This document shows positions 49,442-61,911 of a stretch of 64,000 nt of DNA, piece by piece (position 1 is the first letter of the stretch; every line of letters starts with the position of its first letter). Made by a program: the position numbers and the translations under genes. The notes below the pieces were generated by a model, which saw nothing but the letters and a program-made list of their open reading frames with translations, did not search any database and was not told the origin of the DNA. Source of the DNA: Anseranas semipalmata (Eukaryota; Chordata; Aves; Anseriformes; Anseranatidae); contig VXAA01006526.1 in the NCBI GenBank assembly GCA_013399115.1, positions 1,649,938 to 1,713,937 on the forward strand, read 5' to 3'.

Positions 49442-52400
49442 GTAGTAACTATCCATTGTATTCCTGAACCCCAGTATCAGAAATGACATAAGCAGAAAAA
49501 TACAATTAACTTAGTTGTTTATCATCCTAGATTCTTAGAGTTAACCAAGACTAGATACTGGCCTTCCTTCATGCAGTTCAGCTTTCAGTGTCTTTAGTTA
49601 TTAAAAATCTCTTGGGGATCATAGGTACTCACCTAAATACTTGATAGAGAAAGTAGAAAAAATATTTTGCTACCGTAGGCTTTTCTGAGTTTTCTGAATT
49701 ACTTAGAGCTGAATTCTGTGTACTGATATAATCAGTGTTGCTGTACAGGTGTACCAAGAAGCAGATTTTGACATTAAAACAACAGGATACTTGCTGTGCC
49801 ATATCTAAATATGCAAAATTGTAATGTGACACTGCTGACAATGCAGGTACCAAATAAATGACTCCTAAGTTTTATACCAGTGTTTCTTAGAAAAAAGGTA
49901 AATGTAGACATAAACACATGCCAAATACAAATCGCAATGTGGAGAAAGAAGAGTGCCACTGCTGTGTGCTGATTTCTAAAATCTAATTACTTGTAATAAG
50001 CAAGCATGATGTAATCAAAACAATTATTTCAGCGAAGCTGCAATTACAGTGACTGCACTGTCTTGTGAGTGTTTCATTACCAGGAAGAACTATTACATTT
50101 GAAAAATAGTAGGCCTTTTTTCTTTTTCTTCCCTTTTTTTTTTTTTTTTTTTTGACTAATGAATAGTGATGATAAACATTACTCAAAAAAGGGCTTACAA
50201 AAATTGATTGAAATTGTCATTTATGCAAAAAATTATTCTTCATATCAAATGGGCAAGTATTGTGTAATTACTTTTGGAGGGGGGGAGGTCTTGTGGTGTC
50301 TTTCAGCATACAGCAAAGAACTTTGAGAGATGGCAAATGTAACAAAATTTCTCAGTCAAGACTGTAGTGCACCTCAGTACTTCAGTTTGGGGTGTTTGTT
50401 TGCTAATTAGCTTAAAAACAAACATAGTTCATCTCATTGCCTGGCAAGCAACAGGAATTCTGGAACTCAGATTAAGAATCTGAGGCAAATTTTTATTAAA
50501 GTTTTCCATATACTTGCAAGGGGAACTTGGCAATTACATACCCGTTCTTTCTAGTGTCCTAACTGATGGCTGGCATCCCAGCTATTTTGTCATTTCTCCA
50601 TTTCTAGTCATGCAGATGCATAAAAACGTGGAATAATTCTTCCATTGTTGGCAGGTTCTCCCCCTAAACCATAACCCTAACAACCTAAAATTTAGCACTT
50701 TCTTAGGGTGTATCAGTACATCATGAGTGGACAACTGGCTGCATAAGTGGCCAGGGCAGGTGGTCACAAAACTATATTAAATAGGCATCTCTGTGGAAGT
50801 TTTGTTAAAGATGTGCACTCCCAGCACTCCTTATGGGCCTCGACACAATGGTTTGCCATCGCTCATTAGCCCAGAGAGTGGGGGAGCTCCTGGGCTAAAT
50901 GACTGAGAGGTAAAGGTTTTGTTTGGTTTGTTTGTTTTTCCCTCTCTTATCCAAAACTTGAATCAATGTATTTTTTATTCCATTAGGCTAGCAAGATCTA
51001 AATTGTTTTCTGTGGTATCTTGGCACATTGTACTTTTCTGTATACAATGGGATAAGCTAGTGCAGGCTAGCTGGGTTGCTTGTCATTCTCTAGGACCTAA
51101 CTTGTGAGCAGATTCTCTTACTCTACCCTGTATTCTCTTCAGTTTTAGGAGACACATTTCATACATGAAGCAGCCTGTTGCCAGAAGCTTAATGTCCGTG
51201 TTAGGGGAGGTTTAAAGCTTCTGAGATGTTTTAAACCCTATTTTCAAAGTTTTTCTTCTGGTATTATGTATGTGGGAGACATTTTTCTTGTTTTTTATTT
51301 ATGGCTGCAAACCAAGTATATCCCATTTATATTCATTAAAAAAAAAAAGCCATCAGGACTTATTTTTGGTAGTGTTATCCACTGTCTTACAATTCTCTGC
51401 AACATGAAGGTGTTCATACAATAAAGATTCCTTAATTACCTAAATTGGCTATTCTTTGTGGGAATCTTACATTGCTGTGTCATTTACTAGGCTGCTTTGA
51501 TTTCACTACGAGGATCAGGCTGCTAATGATGAAAACCCCATGCTTACACTACAGGTGGGTGTTTACACAAGGCAAAGGAAGCTTCATAAATGTAAAGGCA
51601 TATTCTATCTGTAACAGTGTTCACATTCAGAAAGTATCTCCAGAAGATTATCTGCCAGTGGATTTTTTTTTTTTAATCCAGTTTGGAAAAAAAAAAAAAA
51701 AAAGACTTCAAGTTATGTGCAGATGTGCACAGCTTTTGTGGCTGTGAATGTCAGTTTGTGGTGTTACAGACAAGCTGTGGCGGTGCCCCAAGACAGGTTT
51801 CTGGCAATGGGGCATGCGGTGATCTGAGAGGAATGGAAGATGAGGAGGAGGTTTGATGCAAGGACCACTGAAAAATGGAGTTTTCTTATACGCACCTTTC
51901 CCCAAGTCCTCCTTGCCTTTTTATGTATTTCCTTACTGACAAAGTAATGTACAGAACAGAATTTTCACCAACGGAGAGGGCATCACTAGTTCATAATGTA
52001 ACACATATAAAATATTACGGTGGTGTACTAGTAATTTAACAAAAGTATTTTGTTAAAAACATTTTGACACAAGTGCTGTCTTCACCTCCCTTCATTGTCG
52101 GGTAAAAGCTGATACATCCATCGATCACTCTTCTGCATGTGACTGTTCTTCCCAGAATTTGCATATAATCAGCCACCAGTGAATGGAAATATGCCTCAAC
52201 TTATATAGCCAGTCCTATTTAACTGCAAGTGGCTCATTCTTGTATGCAAAACTGCTTAAAAATGAAGTTGGATTCATTCGTCCTCGTGCAGGAGTGTGTC
52301 ACCCACAGTAAATTTCAAGTGGAGGAAAAGTTCCTGAATAATGTGTTCTAGACTAGGGTAAAAGAAGAAGTCTCACCAAAGTATTTTTGCAAGGAAACAG

Positions 52401-55249
52401 TCACGGACCAAGCCAGTCTCCATTCTGAGGTGCCGTTGGGACCAGCCGAACCTAGAGGAGAAAAAGAGCAAAAGCAATGATTACCAGGAGCTGCTGGAGA
52501 GACGTGGTAAGCCCTTCGGAACCAGAAGGATTTCCAGTATTGTGGATTTCCAGTATGCAGGGTACACCTGAGTTCTTGCAAAAGGAGGCAGCCTGAGATA
52601 AAATTATTTCTATCCTTATGCATTCCTTTTGTACTTGAGGGTAGGCTAAGAGGTGGAGCTCATGGTAAAGCTCCAGGACAAAACAATTTTTGTGAGAATG
52701 TCAGCTGTTACATGAATAGGGAATAAATAAGATTCAAATTGTTATGGATGAAAAATTTCAAAACATTCAAAAATTTAAATGGTAGAAATAATTCATTATT
52801 TAAAATAAAATAATTTTTAAAAATTGCCTTGAGGGGTATAACTCATACAGAGGTTTGGCAACATGGATTCTGTCATGAAATAATACTAATGTTGTATTGG
52901 TTCTCTGCCAAAGTAATTCCTCAAAACACCTAGTCAATGCTTTTAATGATGTCTGTGCTTTCTGGCTCTGGTCTGCCAATCTACCTCCTTCCATTGCAGA
53001 TGATTTTTTAAATTGCCACATTTATGTCTCCCTTTATAAATTCTTCATTTTTCCTTTTTTTCCTTACAGCTTTAAAAAAAAAAAAAAAGTGTTGAATGCT
53101 AAATTGTTTGCAAGATTGGCAACAGAGGCATGCTAGCAGTATAATACAGAAGCACGAGTACAGAGGAGTTGAGAATACTGGCTTTGAATATTTCTCCTGA
53201 CATACCATACTGTTTCCAAAAGCGTACGTTAGCCTTGAATTGTATCTTCAAGAAAGCTTCTAACAAAGCTTCTTGTTTTCACATAATATTTGGGAGCTTG
53301 TAGTTTTACATTTAAAGAACTTTTTGCTTGGTTTTGTTTTCAGGGGATAATAGCTTTGAGATAAAGATTCTGTGTAAATGCAACACAAATGGACTCCAAG
53401 GAAACTCTGTAATCTTACCGTAAACTTCAGCAACCCCTCTGATTCGGCATGTAGCAAGGACTGGATCTTTTATCGCGATGCTTTGAATATTGAGGGTGGG
53501 CACAGTACTACTAGCTACCCTTCCTCATCATTACTGATAATGCTTGGGAAAGTCCCTTTGCCTTTCTGTGGTTTTGGTTTCCCTTCCCTAAGATAGTAGT
53601 GATTATAATTTTCTTCTCTGTGAGGTGAGAACATGGTAACAACTGTTAGCATGAGGCATTCTAAGGGAACTAAGAACTACAGCTTTCAGCCCAAGCCCAG
53701 CAGCAGCATTGCCATCCTCACTCTCATATTCCCTTAAATATCCTCAGTTCCTCCTGTCTTGCCTTACCTGGGCTACTTGGGCAGTCAGTCCGCTTCCCAA
53801 AGTCCTTAATCAGCCCTCGCTAGGGATGCCGATAATAATATATCTGTGGTATTGCCGGTGCTGGACCAGGACCTTTAATACAGCTGCTGCTGGAGAGACA
53901 CCAATGAAGATTAACTTCTATTTGCTAGATTTTTAAAGTCTTTTAGCAATTTAAAAAGAGGGATTGCTCCAAGCAGCTAAAAGACTTGTTTCTTCAGTGT
54001 AACAAATGTCAGTTTATCTCAATTGCTGCTGCTATAGAAGCCATGCCAATATCAAAGGGGCCAGCATAGCATAGGCCAGTAACGGAGATGTACAGGCATT
54101 AGAAAATACTGGTGGGGTTCAGTGCTTGAGGAACTGGCCTAGGCTCCTGAAAATACACAGCTCTAGGAGGGTAGGGATAAGCCAAGGAGGTAGGGAGAGA
54201 AGGTTGCACAAATAAGAAGTTAAGGCCATGCAAAGCCTCTTCATCTGCACATCTCTAATTATGCAGCAGTGCTGAGCCTGATCTTCAAGTTCTGAAAAAC
54301 AATTTTTGAAAGCATCCTGGTAGCAGTAATATTTCATCACTCTCCACCCACAATCTATTGAGACTAGGTTTTTGCTTCCTCTGAGCCACCTTGCTGCCTC
54401 TAAACCTATTCATGTGCCTCTAAAAATGCTTCTGCTGCACTCTGCAAATCACCAAGCTCAGGTTAGGTAGGAGAAATTCCTCTGCTGGTAAATGGACTGG
54501 TTATAGTGGTACCCTGGTGTGGTTTTTGTCTGTTTTTTAATCACGTGGTAGTCCCACAAACCTACTGCATTTTTCTTCTCCTCATCTTTGTATGCACAAA
54601 CATACTCCTTGGAGATGGTCTAGCTTCCAAAAGCCTGAAGTGTGTGCCTTTTACAGAAGGGATAATTACCAACATGTAAATTGTAGTTCTCTGAAGATAC
54701 ATCTCAAAAATAAACCCTTGCCCATGTACTCACCTTCCCACTGAGCTGAGATTTCTTTGCATTTTATGGGCTTTAAAAATAGGGTGTCCCTCCCTCTGTT
54801 CTTAATTTGCTGCTGTATTGGGAGTTTTTTTTTTGTTTGTTTTGTTTTTTTTTTTACTTTCTTTTGCAGACAAAGTGGGCTTTTGGAGAATTCAGGATAG
54901 TTGAAACATCTCAGCAGGTATGGTGTGAAACTCTGCTTGCTGTGAACACTGGCTTGCAACTTTGAGCTCAGTGGCATTCCCCTGAGTCTCTGTTCAGGTG
55001 AACACAATCCCAAATTTTACAAGAATGGTACAGGTTGGATCATCAACCAGAACAAAAAGGCATGGCCCCATTTTTTTTGAATGGAGCTGTGCTAATTTAC
55101 ATCAAATACAAATCTGATTTTGAAGGATAATCATCTGCAGTTAAGTTCTACAGTGGGTAAGTAACTGTCTCTAATGTGGCCTTTGTAGTATTTATTTTCT
55201 GTTAATTTGATTTTGTAACTTTTCTGTAGACCTTTTTGTAGCCAATCAA

Positions 55250-56100
55250 ATGGGTACGGGGCTGTTACGGTGCGATGCGGAGCTAGCTGGCTAAGCCGTC
55301 CAACAGGCGGCTGCCTTTGCAAGTGTATTCTTTCCCCGCGAGGCAGTGACTTTCCCCACGCCGCTCCATAAGGTTGTCCTTCTCTGGCCTTGTCGTCACA
55401 ACTGCACGCCCACAGGCTCTCACGGACGATGTGTTTTGCTTGTTGACATAAAGTGGTTCTCAAGGACTGGCCAAAACATGACCTTGAAATTGTAATCTTA
55501 TTAGCAGAAGCTTGTATTGGTGCTGTTTCATTTGATCTACTTATGAGTCTCTACAGACTTGCTTTGACATTGTCTCATCTGGGTGTTACAGCGTGGCCTA
55601 CATCAATGCCTACTAGATTTATTTTACCGCTGGCTTTAGTGTAATACCATCCATACAGCAGACACGCTGTGATCATCAATGTGACCATGGAAATAAGCAG
55701 ACCTAATTGGAAAAACCTTACTGAAACAGCTACCTCGCTTACCCTGCGTATGTGCCGTGTTTGTCCCCTATGGCCTGTGGTGCGCGGCCTGGCTCGGCTC
55801 CGCGCCCTGGGGGCTGCAGGTACGTGAGGGTGCTTCCCTCGCGAGGTCTGCACCCACCGCTGTGGCCAGGGCAGCATGTCTTTGCTCGGCTTGCTCGGGT
55901 GCTTAGCTGGCAGAGGGGTGCTGCCCGAGTCCAGCTTGGCTCTGCGCTGAAGGATTTTAAAGCTCAGGCTGAAAGTTGAAGGTGGAGAGATTGCCTCTGT
56001 CCCCAGACCTGTGAGTCTGGCTCTGGGTTCAGTCAGTCACACCTCACTGCGCCGAGCTCCTGTGCTAGCAAGCCAGCTCGAGGTTCAGCGAGCAGAGGCA
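55250..56100. promoter_or_regulatory. Small CpG-rich island, possible promoter
   Basis: CpG and GC content rise sharply at about 55255-55440 and again at 55740-55960, against an AT-rich background. A palindromic CTCGCGAG box lies near 55839-55846. A strong consensus donor (ctgcag|gtacgtgag) is at 55820 on the + strand, so a + strand non-coding first exon is conceivable. The AT-richer stretch between the two parts contains the minus-strand membrane-helix frame described separately. Confidence 0.35.
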
Positions 56101-59100
56101 AATGGATCCCTTCTCTCTTCGTTGTTCCCGCTCAGTTATTCTCTTGACTGCTTGGGTAGAGCTCAGCGTCCCAAAGCAAGCCTTTTTGTAGCAGCAAACG
56201 GTGTGTTTTTTTTCTGTTATCTTCTCTGGTTTTAATTTTAACTTACAAATGTACATTCAGTTTTAAAATTCAAAACCACTTTCTGCAAGACATGATGTTG
56301 TCTTGCAAGCCAGACCTGAGGTGAGTGAACCTGATTGCATTTTGTAAATTTTGATGAAATCAGTAGACTCTGAAAGAAAGCTAATGACTCCAGTTAAACA
56401 TGGATCATGATTTTTCCAAGAAAGAGACCTTGCCATCCTTGTCAAAAAGAAACAACAGCTACGTTAGTAAAAGGTTTTGAAGTTATAAAAGGAGGAGCTA
56501 AAGGATCTCAAATATAAGGTATTAAATACAAAATAATCTAAAAATAAAGTCTTTATTTCTGTAGTCTTTTTTCCTAAGAAGGAATGTGTCCATCACATAT
56601 GACACTCTTTGAGGTAGTGTTAGCATTGTTGTAAACAGTATAAAATGTGCTGTATAAAAAGAGGAAGTGAATTCAAATGGCCAGAGCTGCTCTTCCTCCA
56701 CAAATGATCTTTCTTTAAAGCCAAATAAAACAGACACACAGAACGGAACAGCAAAATAAAAAATTCTTGTCTACAGTTAATTCTTGCTTGCAACCTCATT
56801 ACTGGAGAATTATAGGACAGCACACCATCATACCAGCCACTCGGAGACTGCAAGTTCGTGTGAGAGCCAGGCTGCCTTAAATAGTTGCTTTTCAAAGCTT
56901 CTCTCCGGGCCCACAGCTGCCAAAGACACAGGCTTAGCAGCCTAAGCTGCACTCATTAGAGAAAAGGGATAACAGTAAGAAGAGTAGTTTACAGAAGGAA
57001 AAGGATATACATCAGGGAGAGGACAACATCAGAAATTCAAAATCCATTTAGCTGGTGCTCTGTGGGTTGCTCAAGCTGATGGAGATAGTATTTCTGATGG
57101 TTTCATCTTTCCTTCCATGTCTGGTCAGGGTTTCTTCAAATGTCAGGGCAATGACATCTGGATCACGTCATAACATCTCATGAGCTTTTAAGGATAGGAA
57201 GTCAGGAGAAGGACCAAATCCTTTTTCGAGTTCATCTTTATATGTGTACCTAATAAAAATCTTGTGCAGCTACTCCAAAATTTCTTTTGCTTATTCTTTT
57301 GCTTTCTACTTATAATCAGAACACAGTCCTTGGTAATGTCAACAAGACTTATTTGGATAAATTTAGTTCTAGTAATCTTTTTCTACAAAATGCTTTGACA
57401 ACGTTCATCATAACTGGTAACTGATGCTTCACGAGCCTTTATGTGTGCAATAGCAGTGAAGCTTAGGCCCCCCTAGGCCCCAGTTGTGAAAATGTACAAA
57501 GAATGAAATTATAGCCTGGCTGAAGCTAGTGAGAAAACACCTTCTTCAAAGGCAGGGATAAAAGAACACTATTGTGGGAAATGCTGGACATCCATAAATA
57601 TAAGTGCATACATTATGTCTTTTTATATATCACCTTCAGAACTAAGATGCTATCTATTAAAAGAGGCTATGGTACCTGTTAAGTCTTCGTGGGGTTTCTC
57701 CTTTTCCAGCTCCTGTTATAGTGCCTATTAGAAAGTTTTGGAATCTGGGTAAATTTCTTACTTTTAGAAACTTTATAATGTGTTCTGCAAAGGAACCTTA
57801 TTCAGTTGGCCTCTATAGTATCATTACTCCAGGTAAATGTGTGGGCCAAATGAATTGTCAGGCATCAAGTAATAGGCATAAGCATGCACTTAAACACTAT
57901 GGATTTCATACAAATAAACGAGTGCGCACTATTCATTCTCGTACAGTGTGAACACAGCTTTCGTGTATTTTTAAGATTTTTTTTTTACTAAGCATCACGA
58001 TGGTCTTAATTATTCAGTAGCTATTATGAGTCTCCAAGACTGTAACGAGAAGCACATTTCCTACAAGTGAAACATGGAACTATTCTCTAGGCTATTTTAA
58101 TGCTAATTCTTTACACTTTTTCAGAGCTTGAGCTTTAAGCACCACAACCGTGGAAAGATCAGACCAAATTGAGAAATGCATTTGGGCCATAGAGATGAAA
58201 TTGTGAATTGGCATTTAATTGTGGAAAGTGATTCTGTAACAGGTCGTTTCAGATTTTTCAATTGGTGTGAGTCAGTGAGCTTTTATGGTAAGAAAATTGC
58301 ACAGTAGGCTTTAATTGTGCATAATTATTGCACTGCATGGTGCATAGTACTATATTCTAGGCGTTCAACTGCATTCCGTTAAATTTTTTATTGAACTCTG
58401 TGAAGAAGTATACCTGATGGTATTTGATACATGCTTGTTTAATCTGCTTATGTTTTTTGTCTTAGGAAAATGAAAATAATTATAATAGAATATTTTTCTG
58501 CTGTTTTTTTTTTTTTCCCCCCAGTTTTCAGATGACTAATTATACTGCATGAGCTACCTGCGAGCTTCTGCTAAAATTAACTCAAATCTTATTTCTGATT
58601 TCAGTTGCAAGAATCTTATAAGAGGTCTTTGGGGTTTAGGAGTGTAACTTTAAATAACACAATGTTCAGGGTGTTTTTGTTTTTGTTTTTACATTCATCT
58701 GTGCATTCTTCAGGCTGAGTGATACTTGGTAGACTTCCAGCTTGTTACTTCAGTAACCTGTAGCCTTTTCCAATTTAATTATTTTTTCTTCCTGATCCAT
58801 TTGCTGGATTTGACCAGCACATCCAGCTAGAATACAGCTTGTGATTCAGAATTAGGAAAATTTTATTTCCTCCTCTACAAGTAAAACATTTTCATCACTG
58901 TGGACCCTGTGAGTACAAAATCCTGGTGTACTGTTTTTTTTTTTCCTCCTGCTAAGCTTTCAAGTCATCAGGAGCGATCTGTTTTTTTTCCATCTTTTCA
59001 CCAAAACTGGAGCCCAGGCCAGCACTCTGTTGCTCTGATGAATTTAGTATCACAGCTCTCATTCATCAAAAAGCCTAATTATGATGCTTGTGGGATGTGA

Positions 59101-61911
59101 CGTTTCTGTGGAAAAACAGCTTTGGGTTTGGGGCTTGGGTTTTTTGAGGGGGTGAAAAAAATAGTCTGACATTTGTTGTAATTACTCTACCAAAAGATTC
59201 TGTAGATTTCTCTCCCTTCCAGGGATGAAAGTACCGTATAACAAACAGTAGCTCTAGCAGATCTTTTTCCTATCTGTATTGATGAAGTAGCTGTTGTTAT
59301 AATGTAGATAACAAACCTTACAATAGTCCTCTTTCTTGTTAGCATCATCCAGCATGGCAACTTCTGTAGCTGGCCTCAAAGAACAAACCACAGGAAGAAT
59401 GAATTCTGATTGCACTGCTGCAAAGCCTTTTTGTTCTTGTAAAAATGAAGAAGCAGGAAGAGGCTTTATTTTTTTTTTTAATCATCTATTCTGTATTCCT
59501 CCAAGACATTCAGAAGAATATCGTTACAGACGGGGGTAAGCCAGGCAGGGTTTTTTTCCCCTTCCAGCCTAGTCACACTTCTACCTGGTGGTTCTTGTAA
59601 CTCAAAGGGAACAAGTGAAAAATTCTCTAATTGCTTTACAGTTCTTTCTATAAGAATGTGTGCATTCAGGAACAATGCAGGTTCGCTGGCATCCCACCCT
59701 ACTCCGAAGCGTTGAATTTTACCAGGGAGATGAGCAGTGCCTCTAGCTTTTATTATTTCTGCTTCACTGCTTATATCAACGGGAAGTAACTGTACAAACA
59801 CCAAGTCCCGTCTGACGCCTGCCTTCCTGCGGCGCTCTCAGGCAGGAGTGCAGAGCGAGCAGACACCTCTGTGGGAGGGTGAGGGATGGCTGTTCATAGG
59901 AACTGTGAAAGGAAACATTTAAACACTTTTTAAGACCCTTCCTTTTTTATAGGCACTAACTGTTAAGTGGGGTCTGATCCTCAGTTAAATAAGGTCATTT
60001 TACAATATGGCAGGTTTAAATATTTATTTACTTCAAAAGCCCTTGCACTTCAATCAAGTGCAATGTTAATCAAGTCAAGATAATCAAGTCTTTGAAAATG
60101 TGCTGTAGAACTGCATCAACTGTAATGCTTCCATTAGGTCTGTTTTTTTTTTTTTTTAATGGGTTCTTATTTTATTTTTATTTTTTTCTTGCGTTAGTTT
60201 TTAGTGACAGGAGGAGGAATGAGCAAGAAAAGAAAAGGAAGAAAATCTTACTGATTATCTTGTTGCCTTGGAGGAGAATCTGGATGCAGTCCCAGATTAT
60301 ACATCTGCCCCTCTAATGTACATCTCAAATAATATTAATACCAAATCAGACATCTGTGTGCTAGATGTGTTCAGCTGCTTCCATGCGCGGTGGTGCTGCT
60401 GCATCTGCAGAGAACAGCCTGAGCTTCCTCCGGTGCTTAGCAAGGAATGGCAAGAAGAAAGAGCAGCTTCCATGCTCGGGCTTACCACCTGATTCAGAAA
60501 GGTCTCTTTGGCATTTCACTCTTCAGTTTCCATCCTTCTTGCTCTGGTAGCTATAATGTTCTCTAGTTCACATCTACAGTCAGGTTATACTTCAGAATTA
60601 CAAAAGCAATTAAAATAAAATGGGTTTCTCAACATATTGCTAACTGGACAGAAGCCAGCACCAAGGTCCCGATGGATCTCTGATAGGAGATCAGGGCAGT
60701 CTTTCCATACAGAACTGAAGACTGAAATGGAGAAAATAGCAATTGCCTGGCCTGCAACAGCTACTCACTTATTATATNNNNNNNGTAAGAACAGGAGTTG
60801 GCCTGTTAGTACCTCAGCACTTCTGTTTCCAACCAATTTAAAAAAAAAAAAAAGCCACAAGACTGCTGCCAGCCTGGCTTGCTGGCTGGTGTTTAATATT
60901 GCTACTCCGTCAGGGTTGGAGGGAGACCTATTGTGAATGGCAACAGTTTGCACTCAGGCTAACTCCTCTAAATGTTCTTAGCCAGTTTTGATAAATTAAT
61001 TGAGCTTTCTTAAACATTTGCAGCCTTTGAAAGAGAAGTGAAACTTTTTTTTAGTTTGGCTCAAGTGACAGGCTGGGACAGGATAGTGAAAAGGTTTACC
61101 ATCTTTATTTATTGATATAAATGTATTTATATTTTTGTATTTTTCTAATACTTCTAACTATAAACTAGTTAGACTGGAAAGATCTTTTGTGAAACAGCTG
61201 CATTTACAATGGAGAAAGAACACTGATAGTCAACAGGTCCCTCCTTTCAGGTTTCTTTTCCAAAAGACTTCATTTATAGGTTGCCAGGTAACCAGAACTC
61301 TTTGACTTTTAAATAATACTTCATACAGGTACAAAAAGTGAGATTTTTCCAGAGCTGAAATGGCAAGGGCTGTCTGAAATGAACAGTAGTCTTAGCAAAT
61401 GCCTATGGAGCTGACCACTGCTATGCACACACACAAATGTAAAAGAAGCAACTTGCTAAACTCTTCAGTGGCTGTATGGATCCAATTTCAAGTACAGACA
61501 GCATGTATTTTCCTATGAAATTAAATGAATATAAATATAATGAATATAAATTCATTTTGTGTATTCTTACTTAAAGTCACATTGCTGTTCAATATGTAAA
61601 TCATATTCTTCATCTCCCTCCAGGAAAATCAGGTGTGTGCTGCTCCCAGTCCACTTTTGCTTCTCCACCAAGGTGGTTGGGGTTTCTGCAGTGTGGAAGA
61701 GAGGGATAAAAAAGATAAGGGTAATTAAAATTGTCAGCATTATCCATGACCAGCCAAATGTCCACAGAGAACAGGGGCAGCTCTTCTTCTGCCTTCATCT
61801 TAGAAGAAGAAGCCCAGTGCTGTGGATTACGCAGATTCACCCACTGAGCCAAAGGGAAGCCAGAGTGCCCCAAAAAGAGCTTGGTCAGGGATCTGCCAGT
61901 GTTTCAGCCAT
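55575..61911 (-). CDS. Hypothetical four-exon minus-strand gene with C-terminal membrane helix (unidentified)
   Basis: Four segments join with matching phases when read on the minus strand: 61911-61841, 61685-61571, 59826-59585 and 55702-55575. Flanking signals are: acceptor ctgcag, donor gtgaat; acceptor ttccacactgcag, donor gtaagaatac; acceptor gccgcag, donor gtagaa; acceptor ttccaattag, then a stop at 55577-55575. The joined frame is about 185 codons with no internal stop. The last exon begins with a hydrophobic stretch (GLLISMVTLMITACLLYGWY) followed by a short tail, so the product would be a type I single-pass membrane protein. No start codon was found; the first exon enters in phase 2. 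I do not recognise the family. Chance open frames and splice-like sites are common here, so this may be spurious. Confidence 0.25.
59465..59480 (-). other. Minus-strand stop followed at once by AATAAA
   Basis: If the donor at 59584 is not used, the minus-strand frame from 59826 runs on to a TAA at 59480-59478. An AATAAA follows within the A-rich stretch (minus strand, 59470-59465). This would allow a shorter isoform lacking the membrane helix, but the AATAAA may be a by-product of the A run. Confidence 0.15.
60778..60784. other. Short assembly gap (7 N)
   Basis: Seven unknown bases, probably a scaffold join or unresolved length. They fall in the putative intron between the second and third exons of the hypothetical minus-strand gene. 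Confidence 0.98.

Larger units (their letters stand above)
42500..55200. other. Intergenic region downstream of SLC35F5, no gene recognised
   Basis: AT-rich sequence with many scattered AATAAA and short frames in all six phases, without coding character. It may include distal 3' UTR of SLC35F5. Poly-T tracts, the (TTTTG)5 repeat and one CTCF-like site are the only distinct elements seen. Confidence 0.5.

Noticed and set aside
50655..50695. Telomere-like CCCTAA words
   Set aside because: Only one or two imperfect copies; not an interstitial telomeric array.
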